From Stenotrophomonas lactitubi (lineage in GTDB: Bacteria > Pseudomonadota > Gammaproteobacteria > Xanthomonadales > Xanthomonadaceae): a DNA stretch of 64,000 nucleotides. A program made the translations under genes and the position numbers. Location of the stretch: NCBI RefSeq assembly GCF_002803515.1, contig NZ_PHQX01000001.1, forward strand, positions 2,666,001 to 2,730,000, in the 5' to 3' direction. Below, piece after piece: positions 30,090 through 40,214 of this stretch; positions within the stretch are counted from its first letter, which is position 1; each line of letters starts with the position of its first letter. Below the pieces are notes generated by a model. It searched no databases and was not told where the DNA came from. It worked only from the letters and a program-made list of their open reading frames with translations.

Positions 30090-33000
30090 GGCAGTGGCGG
30101 CGGCCGTGGGCCGTCATCAGCCATCGTTTCCGGCGGCAATGACTCACCGTAGAAGTGGCGCATCAGCGCTTCGTCCAGCGCACGTTCTTCCGGAGTCGCT
30201 GCACGACGCACGCGCGGGCGACGACGCGTGTCGGTCGTGGCCACATCGGTCGTTACCTGCTGCCGTGCCCACCCGGCAAACGCCGCCAACGTCTGCGAGA
30301 GCTGCACCTGCTGTTCCTGCGAGGCGACCAGCAGCTGCAGCAGCGGTGCCAGACCGGCCTGCAGGTCTTCGGCCAATGGCGTGGCTGCGGGCTGCGGTGC
30401 GGCAGCCGCCGGCGCGCTGGCCGGCCGTGCATCCGCCAGGCGCTGCAGTGCCGCCAGCAGGGCCGGCCATGGTGCAGGCTCGGGTGCGGCGGCTACCTCC
30501 GCCGGCGCTGGCGGCAGCTGCAACGCGCTGGCGATGTCGGCCAGCTGCGCGACCACGCGCCCACCAACATCGCTGTCACCGGCGCCCATCGCCTTGTTGC
30601 GCAGGAAATCGCGCTTGATCTGCGCCCAGCGTTGCGCGCGCTCGTCATCCAGTACGCCACGCAGCTCGGCCAGCTTCAGCAGATTTTCTTCGGCACCGGT
30701 GGTCAGCAGCTGCGCTTCGCCCAGGTAGTGATCGGAGATCAACTGCTGCAGCTCGTCGTCATTCATCACCGGCGAAATCTTCTCCGCCAGCTTGTTCATG
30801 TTGCGGTAGCTGCCCTGCAGGCGGAACGGCGGCTCGGTGCGATAGCGGTCGTCCTGTGCGGCGCTGGCGATGTACTGCTGGTTGACCCTGTAGACCACGT
30901 CGCGCACGCGCAGCATGCGCTGCAGGGTGGCGGTGATTTCGTTGACCTCGGCGCCACTGTAGGCATGGCTCAAACCATTGCTGGAGACATCCTTGCCCAT
31001 CGCGCGATCGACCAGCAGGTACAGGTCGGCCATCTCACGCGTGGCCAGCGGCGCCAGTACCGGATTGGAGGTCAGGCTGTTCTCGATGTAGCTGAGGGTG
31101 AAGGCCGCTTCCATGCCGCCGAGCACGTCGCCGAGGTTGTAGATGTCGGCACGGTTGGCCAGCATGTCCGGGATCTTGAACACTTCGCCGGACTCGGTGT
31201 ACGGGTTGCCGGCCATGACCACGCAGAACTTCTTGCCACGCATGTCGTAGGTGCGCGTACGGCCGCGCCACACGCCTTCGATGCGACGCGTGCCATCGCA
31301 CAGCGAGATGAACTTCTGCAGGAACTCCGGGTGGGTGTGCTGGATGTCATCGACATACAGCATGGTGTTGTTGCCCATCTCCAGCGCCAGGTTGAGCTTC
31401 TCCAGTTCCTGCCGCGAGGTCGCGTCCGGCGCCTGCTGCGGATCCAGCGACCGCACTTCGTGGCCCAGCGCCGGTCCATTGATCTTCATGAAGACCAGGC
31501 CGAGGCGATGCGCCACGTACTCCATCAACGTGGTTTTGCCGTAGCCGGGCGGCGAGATCATCATCAGCAGGCCCATCAGGTCGCTGCGCTTGTTCTCGCC
31601 AACGGTGCCCATCTGCTTGGCCAGGTTGTCGCCGATCACGCCGAGATACACGTCGTTGATCAGCTTGTTGCGCACGAAGGACGACAACGGCCGCGCCTTG
31701 AACTCCGACAACCGCAGGGTTTCGCGCTCGCGGCCGATGATGCCCTGGCGCACCGCCTGATAGGCATGGAATGCTGGAACGAAGGACTGCAGGTGGTGCT
31801 GCATTCGTGCCAGGAAATCGTCCAGCGACACGGTCAGGCTGCCGTTGTGGATGCGGGCATGCTCGCCCAGCAGGCCACTGACCTCCGCCTGCAGCGGTAC
31901 ATCGGTGGCACGCGTGCGCAGCTGTCGCTGCACCAGCAGCAGTGCCGCTGCTTCTTCGACATAACCGGCGTGCGCCGACTGTGCCGGCAGCCCGGCGAGC
32001 GCCCGCAGCCATTGCCCGGCCAACGCCCAGCGCGTGGCAAGCGGATCCTGCGAGCGCTGCAGCGCACGCTCAAGCGCATCCCGTTGGCCGGCCTGCTCCA
32101 GCTGCTGCGACAGCGCGTCCAGCAGTGCCTGCGCGTGGCGGCTGCTGCTGAACACCGGCTCGCCGGCGACCAGTTCTTCGCCCAGATACGCCGCTGCAGC
32201 ATCGGCGGCGGCGGCGTCGAACGGCAATGCATGGGTCTGTGCATAGTCATGCAGCGCCTTCGCCATTTCCGCGCGCAGCGCCTGACGTCCCTCATCGGAA
32301 CCGAACAGGCGCGCGATGGCCTCCGCGCCGGCCTGCCGGCCGGGCCACTGCGCCACGGATTCATCGCGTTGCCGCGCTGCCCAGAACAGCAGCGCCAACG
32401 CACGCACGTGGGGCGAATGCCGCAGCGGGCCGGCGGCCTGCTGCAACGGCAACAGCGCGCGCAGGATCAGGGCGGCGTCATGGTCATGGATACCGCGCTC
32501 GTACCCCTCGCGGTAACGGGGCGCGGCAAACGCGCGGACCCGCTGGTCCAGCGCTTCGGGTTCGGCCGCATCGTGCTGCAGCTGGGCCAGGTCCAGGCCA
32601 TCCCGGCCCTCCTCCGCAGCCAGCAACAGGCACCCGGCCAGGTATTCGCCGCGGTAGATCGCTGCCGATTCCGAATCCAGGGTGACCTGCCAGAACGGCT
32701 TCAGCGCATCCAGCTCGGGATCGTGCAGGGTCTCCAGGAAGTCGGTGCCGGTGAGATGGATGGCAAGGGTTTCGCCACGCGGCAGCAGGGTCAGGTCCAG
32801 CGCCTGGGTGTTCACGCTGAATCGATGGCGCGGACCAAGGCGGACCACGTTGCCGCCGGCCTCGTACAGGTCGCTGCGGTCACGCAGCTGGCGCACAGCC
32901 TGGTCGCGCACGCCCTTCAGGCGCGCCTCGACATCGTCGGCCTTGACGTTGTCGCGCAGCGCACGCAGGCGCTCGGCCAGTTCACGCAGCTTGAGGATCA

Positions 33001-35458
33001 GCGGATCGCCGGCGAAGAACGCATTGAGTTCGTCGGCCGTGCCGAACCGCTCGGTACGCTTGCCCAGGCCGTCGAGGATGCGATTGGCGGCATCAAGCAC
33101 CGAGTGCGCCTTGCGCTGGCGATCATCCAGCAGGGCCTGCTTGTGGGTGTCAAAGGCCTCGACCAGCTCTTCGCGTTTGCTCAGGATGTCGCCTAGGAAC
33201 TGCTCATGCTCGCCGAACTGGCTCTCCAGTTCTTCCAGCTGTACCAGCAGGCGCGACAGCTGTTCGTCGGCACGCTCAGGGTCGCTGGCCATCGCCAGCG
33301 CGCTGGTGATCGATTGCGAGAACAGGGCGAACTGGGCGGCGAACTGGGCCACGGCTTCGGCCGAGCCCAGCGACCTTCGGCGCTGTTCGGCGCGCGCGCG
33401 CGCCTGGTTCAAGCGCCCGTACAGCAGCGAGATGGATTCGACCACGCGGGTACGCGCGGTCGCATCGTCGACCTTCAGCCCGGCCATCAGCTCGGACAGC
33501 ATGTCCAGATCACCGGCCATGCCGCGCAGGCCGTCCAGCTGTTCATCCAGCTGGCGTGCACTGGCGGCCTGCTGTGCGGCCTCGTCCAGCGCCTGCATGC
33601 GGGCGGTCAAGGGAGCCAGGGCCGCATCGCCGGCAAGGAAGGCACCGGTGGCGAGGCCGACACGGTCGTGCGCCTGCACCAGCTCGGCGGCCATCGCCTC
33701 GATGCGCGCGGTATCGATGTAGCGCAGTTCGCGGATCGTCAGCAGTCGACCACGCAGCGCGGTGATCGCATTGAGCGCCTCGACGAAGGCCTGCACCTCG
33801 TTCCAGTTTTCCGGCTGCAGCCGACCCAGCAACGCCTTGTGCGTGGTCTCGGCCTCGGCCATCGCCTGCGCCGACTGCTGGCGGATCGACTGCACTTTCT
33901 CGTATTCGTCCAGCACCGATTCGCCGGTGGCGCTGATCTGCCGCAGCAACGCTTCGGCGCCATCGCAGGCCTCGTCGCCCAGCCAATGATGCGCATCGAA
34001 AAGCCGCCGGGTGTCGGCCACCAGGCGCTGGTAGCGCTGCACCGATACATCCTGGCCGTCGATTTCGCGCGCCAGGTTGAACAGGTTGGAGATGCCACGC
34101 ACCAGCTCGGCGTTGCCGATGCGGCCCATGAAGGTATTGCCGGGCGGACGGCTGGCGGCGAACTCATCGCTGCTGAAAGGCGTCTGCCAGACCTGCATCG
34201 GATGGATGCGGGTCGGCTCGGTGCCTTCGGCATGGAACAGCACCATGCGCCCATCCTGCATGAAGGCATAGCCGTGGCCGAACACCGGGTTCTGCAGCAC
34301 GCGCTGGATGGTGTTGTAGACGAACAGCGCCGAACGCCCACCCTCGCGTTCGTAGAAGATGTACAGCACGTCCTCGCCGTTGGGCGAACGGATGCTGCGC
34401 TTGAACTGCATGCCATCCATCGAGGCGTCGAACGCCTTGTGCTCGCCACCCTGCAGGTAATAGCCACCGGGGAAGATGATGCCGTGGTCTTCGGGCAGCT
34501 GCACGCACGCCTGGACGATGGCATCGTTGCGCACGATGTCGCCGGTGAGCGTGTTGTAGATCAGCCCGCGCCATTCGGTTTCGCGATACGGCAGCACTTT
34601 CAGCAGCACCAGCGAGCCGACCCGGGCAAACTCGAACTGCGCGTCGTCCAGCGACTGCGTGCTGTCTTCCACCGGTTCGCTGTAGATGCCCTGCCCGGTT
34701 TCGGTGTTGTTCTCCACCTTGATGGTCAGATCACCACCGGTGGTCTCCACGAACAGGGTGTCGAGGATGTTCAGATGCGAATGGCGGCCGTTGACAGCGA
34801 GGTCGCGGGTGGCGCGGGTCCATTCGAAATCGAACGGCGGTGGCAGCGCTATGTCGCGCTCGCCACGGGCGTCGAGGTAGGTCAATTCACCATCGCGTGC
34901 CAGCGCCCAGCGGAACACGCGCACGTCGCTGCTGCGCTCGCCGATCTGGAACGAGGCCAGCAGCTTGTCGCCCACCACGATCAGCTGCAGCAGGCGCGCA
35001 TGCTTGTAGTAGGCGTACAGCTCGTTGAAGTCATGCACGAAGCCGGGCTGGTCGAGGAAACTGCCCTTCAGCTCCAGCGCGGCGACGTCGTAGCCCTCAG
35101 TGCCCTGTACCAGCCGGTACAGGCCGAACACATCTTCGATGCGGGTCTGGGTCTTCAGCCCGATGAACACGTTGTAGCCGAACAGCAGGCGGTCCGGGCC
35201 GACCTGGACGATGTCGCGGCCGACGCAGTTGTTCTCGCTACGGATGCGGAAGCGGCCGACCACCTCCAGGCGGCTGTCGCCGAACTCGGCCAGGCGCTGG
35301 CGGTTCAGCTGCTCGGCAACGGCCTGCAGGCGCTGGCCCTGTTCGCCAAGACGGCGCCGCAGGACTTCATAGGCGCCGCCCTGGGCAACGGCCTGGTCGA
35401 CGGTATCGCCGGCAGCCTCTGGCACGACGGACTCGGTGGACGGTTTGGTTTCGGACAT
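30086..35458 (-). CDS. Giant AAA-type ATPase (annotated in related genomes as DNA repair ATPase)
   Basis: The 1790-residue protein has three parts. Residues about 60-450 are beta-rich with repeated short strand motifs (GRDIVQVGPDRLLFGYNVF, FVYNTIQRVL), propeller-like in appearance. Residues about 480-900 are long helices with coiled coil. Near residue 1300 there is an AAA-type core: Walker A PPGYGKTT, Walker B TMLYVDDIQ (about residue 1367), then CVVMAGNPYTESGEVFKIPD resembling MoxR/midasin-type sensor regions. The C-terminus is Pro/Ala-rich. Homologues carry the label DNA repair ATPase, but nothing here shows DNA binding. It lies between flotillin and TelA-linked genes. Confidence 0.8.
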   Translation of the reverse strand: MSETKPSTESVVPEAAGDTVDQAVAQGGAYEVLRRRLGEQGQRLQAVAEQLNRQRLAEFGDSRLEVVGRFRIRSENNCVGRDIVQVGPDRLLFGYNVFIGLKTQTRIEDVFGLYRLVQGTEGYDVAALELKGSFLDQPGFVHDFNELYAYYKHARLLQLIVVGDKLLASFQIGERSSDVRVFRWALARDGELTYLDARGERDIALPPPFDFEWTRATRDLAVNGRHSHLNILDTLFVETTGGDLTIKVENNTETGQGIYSEPVEDSTQSLDDAQFEFARVGSLVLLKVLPYRETEWRGLIYNTLTGDIVRNDAIVQACVQLPEDHGIIFPGGYYLQGGEHKAFDASMDGMQFKRSIRSPNGEDVLYIFYEREGGRSALFVYNTIQRVLQNPVFGHGYAFMQDGRMVLFHAEGTEPTRIHPMQVWQTPFSSDEFAASRPPGNTFMGRIGNAELVRGISNLFNLAREIDGQDVSVQRYQRLVADTRRLFDAHHWLGDEACDGAEALLRQISATGESVLDEYEKVQSIRQQSAQAMAEAETTHKALLGRLQPENWNEVQAFVEALNAITALRGRLLTIRELRYIDTARIEAMAAELVQAHDRVGLATGAFLAGDAALAPLTARMQALDEAAQQAASARQLDEQLDGLRGMAGDLDMLSELMAGLKVDDATARTRVVESISLLYGRLNQARARAEQRRRSLGSAEAVAQFAAQFALFSQSITSALAMASDPERADEQLSRLLVQLEELESQFGEHEQFLGDILSKREELVEAFDTHKQALLDDRQRKAHSVLDAANRILDGLGKRTERFGTADELNAFFAGDPLILKLRELAERLRALRDNVKADDVEARLKGVRDQAVRQLRDRSDLYEAGGNVVRLGPRHRFSVNTQALDLTLLPRGETLAIHLTGTDFLETLHDPELDALKPFWQVTLDSESAAIYRGEYLAGCLLLAAEEGRDGLDLAQLQHDAAEPEALDQRVRAFAAPRYREGYERGIHDHDAALILRALLPLQQAAGPLRHSPHVRALALLFWAARQRDESVAQWPGRQAGAEAIARLFGSDEGRQALRAEMAKALHDYAQTHALPFDAAAADAAAAYLGEELVAGEPVFSSSRHAQALLDALSQQLEQAGQRDALERALQRSQDPLATRWALAGQWLRALAGLPAQSAHAGYVEEAAALLLVQRQLRTRATDVPLQAEVSGLLGEHARIHNGSLTVSLDDFLARMQHHLQSFVPAFHAYQAVRQGIIGRERETLRLSEFKARPLSSFVRNKLINDVYLGVIGDNLAKQMGTVGENKRSDLMGLLMMISPPGYGKTTLMEYVAHRLGLVFMKINGPALGHEVRSLDPQQAPDATSRQELEKLNLALEMGNNTMLYVDDIQHTHPEFLQKFISLCDGTRRIEGVWRGRTRTYDMRGKKFCVVMAGNPYTESGEVFKIPDMLANRADIYNLGDVLGGMEAAFTLSYIENSLTSNPVLAPLATREMADLYLLVDRAMGKDVSSNGLSHAYSGAEVNEITATLQRMLRVRDVVYRVNQQYIASAAQDDRYRTEPPFRLQGSYRNMNKLAEKISPVMNDDELQQLISDHYLGEAQLLTTGAEENLLKLAELRGVLDDERAQRWAQIKRDFLRNKAMGAGDSDVGGRVVAQLADIASALQLPPAPAEVAAAPEPAPWPALLAALQRLADARPASAPAAAAPQPAATPLAEDLQAGLAPLLQLLVASQEQQVQLSQTLAAFAGWARQQVTTDVATTDTRRRPRVRRAATPEERALDEALMRHFYGESLPPETMADDGPRPPPLP

Positions 35459-35517
35459 CAGCAGGTTTCCGGCTCACGGACGGCCGGCCGTCGATGCGGC
35501 CGGCACGGGTGGGCGAT

Positions 35518-35533
35518 GGCGATGGCCATCGCC
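35518..35533. repeat. Palindrome in the flotillin-ATPase gap
   Basis: GGCGATGGCCATCGCC is a perfect 16-bp palindrome in the 82-base gap between the flotillin stop and the ATPase start. It has no T-run; it may be an mRNA-processing hairpin. Confidence 0.45.
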
Positions 35534-35540
35534 GGGTGGA

Positions 35541-37559
35541 TCAGCGCGCGCTGTCGACCACAACGGTCGCCGCGACGGGCACGGTCTCCGCGTCCTCGGC
35601 GATCTGTCGCGGCGCGCTGTCGGCCACGTTGACGCCCAGGTAGCGCTGCATCAGGTCCTGCACGATCGGACTCTTGCCGGCGAAGCCTTCGATCGACTTG
35701 CCCAGCGACACCGCCTTGATCAGGTTTTCGAACATGCCGCCGTCTCCACCGATCAGGTCGATGTCGGCATTGCGCAGTGCGCTGGCGATCACGCCCGCGT
35801 TCTCGCGCGAGACTTCCTTGCCGGCTTCGATCGAAGCCAGGGCCTGCTTGAGGCTGTTGTCGAGCATCATGCGGAACTCTTCGTGGCCACGTGCCTGGTC
35901 GCTCAGCGAGGCGATCGCTTCGAACTTGCGGACCAGGCCTTCGGCTTCGGCCAGCAGCTTCTTCTGCACCACGCCGGCTTCGGCATTGCCCAGCGATTCG
36001 GTGGCGGTAGCACGGGCCAGGCCCATCTTCTCCTCGCCCTGTGCCTGTGCCTGCAGCGTCTCGGCCAGCACGCGCGCCTCGTTGCTGCCCTGCTTCAGGT
36101 TCGCTTCGGCCTTGGCTTCGATCACGCGTGCCTCGGCGATACCGACCTTCTCGATGGCCAACGCCGATGCTTCGCGCACCTGCGCTTCGGCCAGGCCGGG
36201 TGCGGCCTGCTCGGCGCGGAACGCGTCGGCCAGCAGACGCTTGGCTTCGGCCTGCTTGCCGGCCGCTTCGTGCTCGGCCTGCGCTAGGGTGGTCAGCTCC
36301 ACTGCACGATGCTTGGAGGCGGTCTCGCGGGCCTGCGCTTCCTTCACTTCGCGCACCAGCGATTCCTGCGCCTTGGCTTCGGCTTCCAGGATCAGCACCT
36401 GCTTCTGGCGGTCGGCCTCGGAGACTTCACGCACTTCCTTGATGCGCTCTTCTTCCTGCGCCACGGTCTTGTCGATGGAGATGCGTTCGCGGGTGATGTT
36501 GGCCACGTCCATCTTGCCCTGCTCGACCACCTTGTCGCGCTCCACGCCCTGCAGCTGCACTTCGCGATCGGTGGTGACCTGCTCCAGCTGGCGTGCACGT
36601 TCGACGCGCTCGGCTTCGATGGCCACGGCGCGCTGGCGGTTCTGTTCGGCTACTTCGACTTCGCGCATGCGGTTCTGCTCGCGGATGTCGATCACCTGCT
36701 GCGCTTCGATGCGGGCGTTCTCGGACAGCTGGCGCTGCTCTTCCTGCACCTTGGCGGTCTCGGCTTGCTCGCGCGCACGGATGGTTTCGATCTCGCGCTT
36801 CTGCCGTGCCTCGGCCTCGGCCTGCTGGCGTTCAAGCGCCAGCAACGCTTCGCGCGCTTCGACGTTCTTCTTGGTGATGGCCAGCTTCTCGTTCTGCTCC
36901 AGCTCGTTGGTCACCACGTTCTGCGCAGCGGTCAGCTCGGTGATCTTGCGGATGCCCTGCGCGTCGAGGATGTTGAACTGGTCCAGCAGCGATTTCGGCG
37001 TCTGCTCGAGGTAGTCGATGGCCACGTCTTCCAGCACATAACCATTGAGGTCATTGCCGATCACCGCGATGATCTCGTCGCGGAATTCCTGGCGCTTCTC
37101 GAACAGTTCGGTGAAGTCGAACTTCTTGCCGACCGTCTTCAGTGCTTCGGAGAACTTGGCGTTGAACAGCTCATCGACCGCGTGTTTATCCGAGGCGCGA
37201 TCAGCGCCGATGGCCTTGGCCACGCGCAGCACGTCGGCCTGGGTCTCGTTGACGCGCAGGTAGAACGCAACGGCGATGTCGGCGCGCATGTTGTCGCGGC
37301 AGATCAGGCCTTCCTTGCCGCGACGGTCGATCTGCAGGGTGATCAGGCTGATGCGCATCAGCTCGGCGCGGTACAGCACGGGAATGATCAGCGCGCCGGT
37401 GAAATGCACTTTCGGGGTCGCACTCATGTCGTTGACGATCAACGCCACGCCCTGGTCGACCTTGCGGTAGAACGCCTTGAACAGGCCGGCCACGCCGAGC
37501 AGGAGGGCAAGCACGCAGCCCACGATGAAGAGGAAGGGGAGCACGGAAGCCAACGTCAT
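35541..37559 (-). CDS. Flotillin-like protein (YqiK family)
   Basis: The 672-residue protein has one N-terminal membrane helix (VLPFLFIVGCVLALLLGVAG), an SPFH/band-7 domain to about residue 220 and a long Glu/Ala/Arg-rich coiled coil from about 225 to 520, then a C-terminal region with FRMMLDNSLKQALASIEAGK. This is the YqiK-type flotillin, which forms membrane microdomain scaffolds. Its start overlaps the stop of the YqiJ-like gene by four bases (ATGA), matching the E. coli yqiJ-yqiK pairing. Confidence 0.92.
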   Translation of the reverse strand: MTLASVLPFLFIVGCVLALLLGVAGLFKAFYRKVDQGVALIVNDMSATPKVHFTGALIIPVLYRAELMRISLITLQIDRRGKEGLICRDNMRADIAVAFYLRVNETQADVLRVAKAIGADRASDKHAVDELFNAKFSEALKTVGKKFDFTELFEKRQEFRDEIIAVIGNDLNGYVLEDVAIDYLEQTPKSLLDQFNILDAQGIRKITELTAAQNVVTNELEQNEKLAITKKNVEAREALLALERQQAEAEARQKREIETIRAREQAETAKVQEEQRQLSENARIEAQQVIDIREQNRMREVEVAEQNRQRAVAIEAERVERARQLEQVTTDREVQLQGVERDKVVEQGKMDVANITRERISIDKTVAQEEERIKEVREVSEADRQKQVLILEAEAKAQESLVREVKEAQARETASKHRAVELTTLAQAEHEAAGKQAEAKRLLADAFRAEQAAPGLAEAQVREASALAIEKVGIAEARVIEAKAEANLKQGSNEARVLAETLQAQAQGEEKMGLARATATESLGNAEAGVVQKKLLAEAEGLVRKFEAIASLSDQARGHEEFRMMLDNSLKQALASIEAGKEVSRENAGVIASALRNADIDLIGGDGGMFENLIKAVSLGKSIEGFAGKSPIVQDLMQRYLGVNVADSAPRQIAEDAETVPVAATVVVDSAR

Positions 37560-38230
37560 TGATGATTCTCCTTGTTGCCCGGAAGCAGGTTGTCCTGGAA
37601 GTCGAGGGCGACCGCGTCGGCGCGGACCACCCGGTAATGGTGTTGTGCAGCCACGTGCTCGACCAGCACGATGCGCTCGCCACGCTGCAGTTCGATGTCG
37701 CTGCGGATCTGCAGGACCAGGCCGGCACCGCCGTCATCGACGGTGGCATGGCCACTGCGTGCGTCGACCTTCGGCGAAGCGACCACGCCAACGCGGCCCA
37801 GCAGCGAGGCCTGCGGCACCGGGCGCAGGCGCAGCAGGAAGCGGCGGATGGGACGCAGCAGCAGCGCGGTGACCGGCACGGCCGGCAGTGGTGCGAGCAC
37901 CGCCACCACGGTGCCCAATGACCAGCGCAGCAGGTCGGGCAACGGCAGCAGCAGGTACAGGTGGATGAAGTAGGTGAGGGTCCAGGCGAACAGGCTCAGC
38001 AGCGTCATCACCACCATGAGCGGCACACCGCCCAGCCCCCAGCGCGCCAGCAGGGCGGACAGACCGCTGAGATGGGCGTCGCCTTCGAGGGCGCCGTCGG
38101 CACCGGCCTCGCCGAAACCGTCATCGACCAGGCCGAAGGCGGCAATCCCCCAATACAGAACCGCCACCGCCAGCGCGACGCTGTACGGGAGGGTCGGATA
38201 ACCGAGCACGACGGTGAGGAATTCCTGCAT
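37556..38230 (-). CDS. YqiJ-like membrane protein with OB-fold domain
   Basis: The 224-residue protein starts MQEFLTVVLGYPTLPYSVAL at 38230; the frame extends upstream without conservation. It has three hydrophobic segments in the first 135 residues, then a soluble beta-rich C-terminal domain (GRVGVVASPKVDARSGHATV, LVEHVAAQHHYRVV), which fits the NfeD-like OB fold of YqiJ. Such proteins pair with flotillins and are thought to anchor or regulate them. It is the first gene of the block. Confidence 0.85.
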   Translation of the reverse strand: MQEFLTVVLGYPTLPYSVALAVAVLYWGIAAFGLVDDGFGEAGADGALEGDAHLSGLSALLARWGLGGVPLMVVMTLLSLFAWTLTYFIHLYLLLPLPDLLRWSLGTVVAVLAPLPAVPVTALLLRPIRRFLLRLRPVPQASLLGRVGVVASPKVDARSGHATVDDGGAGLVLQIRSDIELQRGERIVLVEHVAAQHHYRVVRADAVALDFQDNLLPGNKENHQ

Positions 38231-38333
38231 CGTTTGCCTTCCTGGGCGGGGGCGCCAGGCGCCCGTTCGGAGCACGCCGACAGCGGCTCCGTCGATCCTC
38301 GTGCCAGCCCTCATGGCCAGCACGCTTGGGATC

Positions 38334-38363
38334 ATCCTATGTGAAGAAGGTGTGCAGGCTCAA
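38334..38363 (-). promoter_or_regulatory. Candidate promoter of the yqiJ-telA block
   Basis: On the minus strand TTGAGC (38358-38363), an 18-base spacer and TAGGAT (38334-38339) give four of six matches to each sigma-70 hexamer, some 100 bases upstream of the yqiJ-like ATG. A GGGCGCC-A-GGCGCCC palindrome (38250-38264) follows in the leader. I saw no sigma-E-type motif. Confidence 0.35.
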
Positions 38364-38398
38364 ATGTGAAGGCCGGACACGCCAGAATGGACCACGAC

Positions 38399-39055
38399 TC
38401 AATCCAGCACGGCGCAATCGGAGCGGCGGACTTCTTCCACGAACGTGCGCATCTTGTAGCCGTCCTTGATGCCCGGCTCCAGTTCGATGCCACTGGACAC
38501 ATCCACGCCCCACGGCAGGGTCGCCAGCACGGCGTCGTACACGTTTTCGGGGGTCAGGCCACCGGCCAGCAGGAACGGACGATGCAGTCCGGTCGGCACG
38601 CGCGACCAGTCGAAGGCCACGCCGGTACCGCCGCCGCCGCCCGGGGCATGGCTGTCGAACAGGAAACCGGCGGCGCTGGGGTAGCGCAGCTGCAGGGTGC
38701 GCGCATTGATCTCCTCACGCCCGCCCATGGCGATCGCCTTCAGGTACGGCATGTTGAAGCTGCGGCAGAAGCTTTCGTCTTCCTCGCCATGGAACTGCAG
38801 CAGGGTCGGCCGCACGGTGCGCAGCACCTCGCGCACTTCTTCCTTGCTGTTGTTGCGGAACAGCGCCACCACGTCGACCATCGGTGCGATCGCCTGGCGC
38901 ATCGCGCGCGCTTCGGCCGGTGCGACCCGGCGGCTGCTCTCGCGGGCGAAAATGAAGCCCACCGCATCCACGCCCAGCTCACCGGCCAGGCGCACGTCGC
39001 CGGCGCGGGTCATGCCACAGAACTTGATGCGGGTACGGTAGTAGGAGCGGCTCAT
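38399..39055 (-). CDS. trpF: Phosphoribosylanthranilate isomerase
   Basis: TrpF converts phosphoribosylanthranilate to CdRP in tryptophan synthesis. The 218-residue protein starts [20 protein letters not shown] at 39055, where the Cys of KFCGM is the general base. [19 protein letters not shown] with the phosphate loop, and VDVSSGIE with the catalytic Asp are present. Its ATG overlaps the truA stop by four bases. In this genome it is about 11 kb from trpBA. Confidence 0.97.
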   Translation of the reverse strand: MSRSYYRTRIKFCGMTRAGDVRLAGELGVDAVGFIFARESSRRVAPAEARAMRQAIAPMVDVVALFRNNSKEEVREVLRTVRPTLLQFHGEEDESFCRSFNMPYLKAIAMGGREEINARTLQLRYPSAAGFLFDSHAPGGGGGTGVAFDWSRVPTGLHRPFLLAGGLTPENVYDAVLATLPWGVDVSSGIELEPGIKDGYKMRTFVEEVRRSDCAVLD

Positions 39056-39822
39056 AGCGTTACCTCGGCGGGCAGATGCCAGTTGTCGGGGTACAGCGGC
39101 CCCAGGAACACCAGTCCCTGCGGAGGAGCGGTGGGACCGGCTACGGTTCGGTCGCGCCCGGCCAGCAGTTCGGCGATCCACTCCACCGGTTTCTCCCCAC
39201 TGCCAACCAGAATCAACGAGCCGACAATATTGCGGACCATGTGATGAAGGAATGCATTGCCACGCACCGCCACCTCGATGACGTCGTCGTGGCGGCTGAC
39301 CTGCAGTGACTGCAGCTCACGCCGCGCATGCAGGGCCTGGCACTGGACGGAGCGGAAGGCGCTGAAGTCGTTCTCGCCCAGCAGGGCCTGCCCGGCCAGG
39401 TGCATGCGCTCGGCGTCGAGCGGGCGGCGCTCCCAGCTGAGGGTCTGCCGACCCAGCGCCGGGCGTACTTCGCGGTTGAGCAGGCGGTAGCGATAGCGTC
39501 GTGCCCGCGCGGAGAATCGGGCATGGAAGTCATCGGCCACCGGCACGCACCAGCGCACCGCGATCGAACGCGGCAAGCGGGTGGTAGTGCCGAGCATCCA
39601 GGCGCGCGGATCACGCACCACGTCGGTCTCGAAGTGCACGACCTGGCACTGGCCATGCACGCCGGCATCGGTGCGGCCGGCGCAGACCACCTGCAAGGGG
39701 GTATCGGCCACCGATGACAGGGCCTGTTCCAGGCTGGCCTGGACACTGGGTCCGCCCTCGCCCAGGTTCTGCCAACCCCTGAAATCGCTGCCGTCGTACT
39801 CGACGCCGAGCGCGTAACGCAT
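39052..39822 (-). CDS. truA: tRNA pseudouridine(38-40) synthase
   Basis: TruA makes pseudouridine at positions 38-40 of tRNA anticodon stems. The 256-residue protein starts [18 protein letters not shown] and has the catalytic Asp52 in [25 protein letters not shown] and [13 protein letters not shown] are conserved. It overlaps trpF, following the order fimV-truA-trpF known from Pseudomonas, with a VOC gene added between fimV and truA. Confidence 0.97.
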   Translation of the reverse strand: MRYALGVEYDGSDFRGWQNLGEGGPSVQASLEQALSSVADTPLQVVCAGRTDAGVHGQCQVVHFETDVVRDPRAWMLGTTTRLPRSIAVRWCVPVADDFHARFSARARRYRYRLLNREVRPALGRQTLSWERRPLDAERMHLAGQALLGENDFSAFRSVQCQALHARRELQSLQVSRHDDVIEVAVRGNAFLHHMVRNIVGSLILVGSGEKPVEWIAELLAGRDRTVAGPTAPPQGLVFLGPLYPDNWHLPAEVTL

Positions 39823-39854
39823 GTGCTACCTCGATGTTGCGGGTGGGGCGGCGC

Positions 39855-40214
39855 TCAGGCCGGGTCGCGCTCGGACCAGACCGCCAGTTCATTGCCACCG
39901 GGCTCGACGAACTGGAAACGGCTGCCGCCGGGAAAAGAGAACACGGTTCGCACGATCTCGCCACCGGCCGCGCGCACCGCCGCTTCCATCGGCGCCAGCT
40001 GGTCGGCATACAGCACCAGCAGTGGCGCGCCTTCGCTGGCACGCTGCGGTTGGCCGCGGAAGAAGCCTCCCTGCAGACGGCCGTCATCGAAGGCGGTGTA
40101 GTCGCTGCCGTAATCGACAAACGACCAGCCGAACACGTCTTCGAAGAAGACGCGACTCGCAGCCGGGTCGCTCGAGGCGAATTCAACGTAGTCGAGACGG
40201 CGTTCGCGGGTCAT
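39855..40214 (-). CDS. VOC-family (glyoxalase-like) protein
   Basis: The 119-residue protein starts MTRERRLDYVEFASSD at 40214, overlapping the fimV stop by four bases. It has one VOC module: a first half with YVEFASSDPAASRVFFEDVF and a second with GGSRFQFVEPGGNELAVW, whose final Glu is a typical metal ligand. Single-module VOC proteins dimerise to form the active site. The substrate is unknown; bleomycin-resistance or glyoxalase roles are both possible. Confidence 0.85.
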   Translation of the reverse strand: MTRERRLDYVEFASSDPAASRVFFEDVFGWSFVDYGSDYTAFDDGRLQGGFFRGQPQRASEGAPLLVLYADQLAPMEAAVRAAGGEIVRTVFSFPGGSRFQFVEPGGNELAVWSERDPA

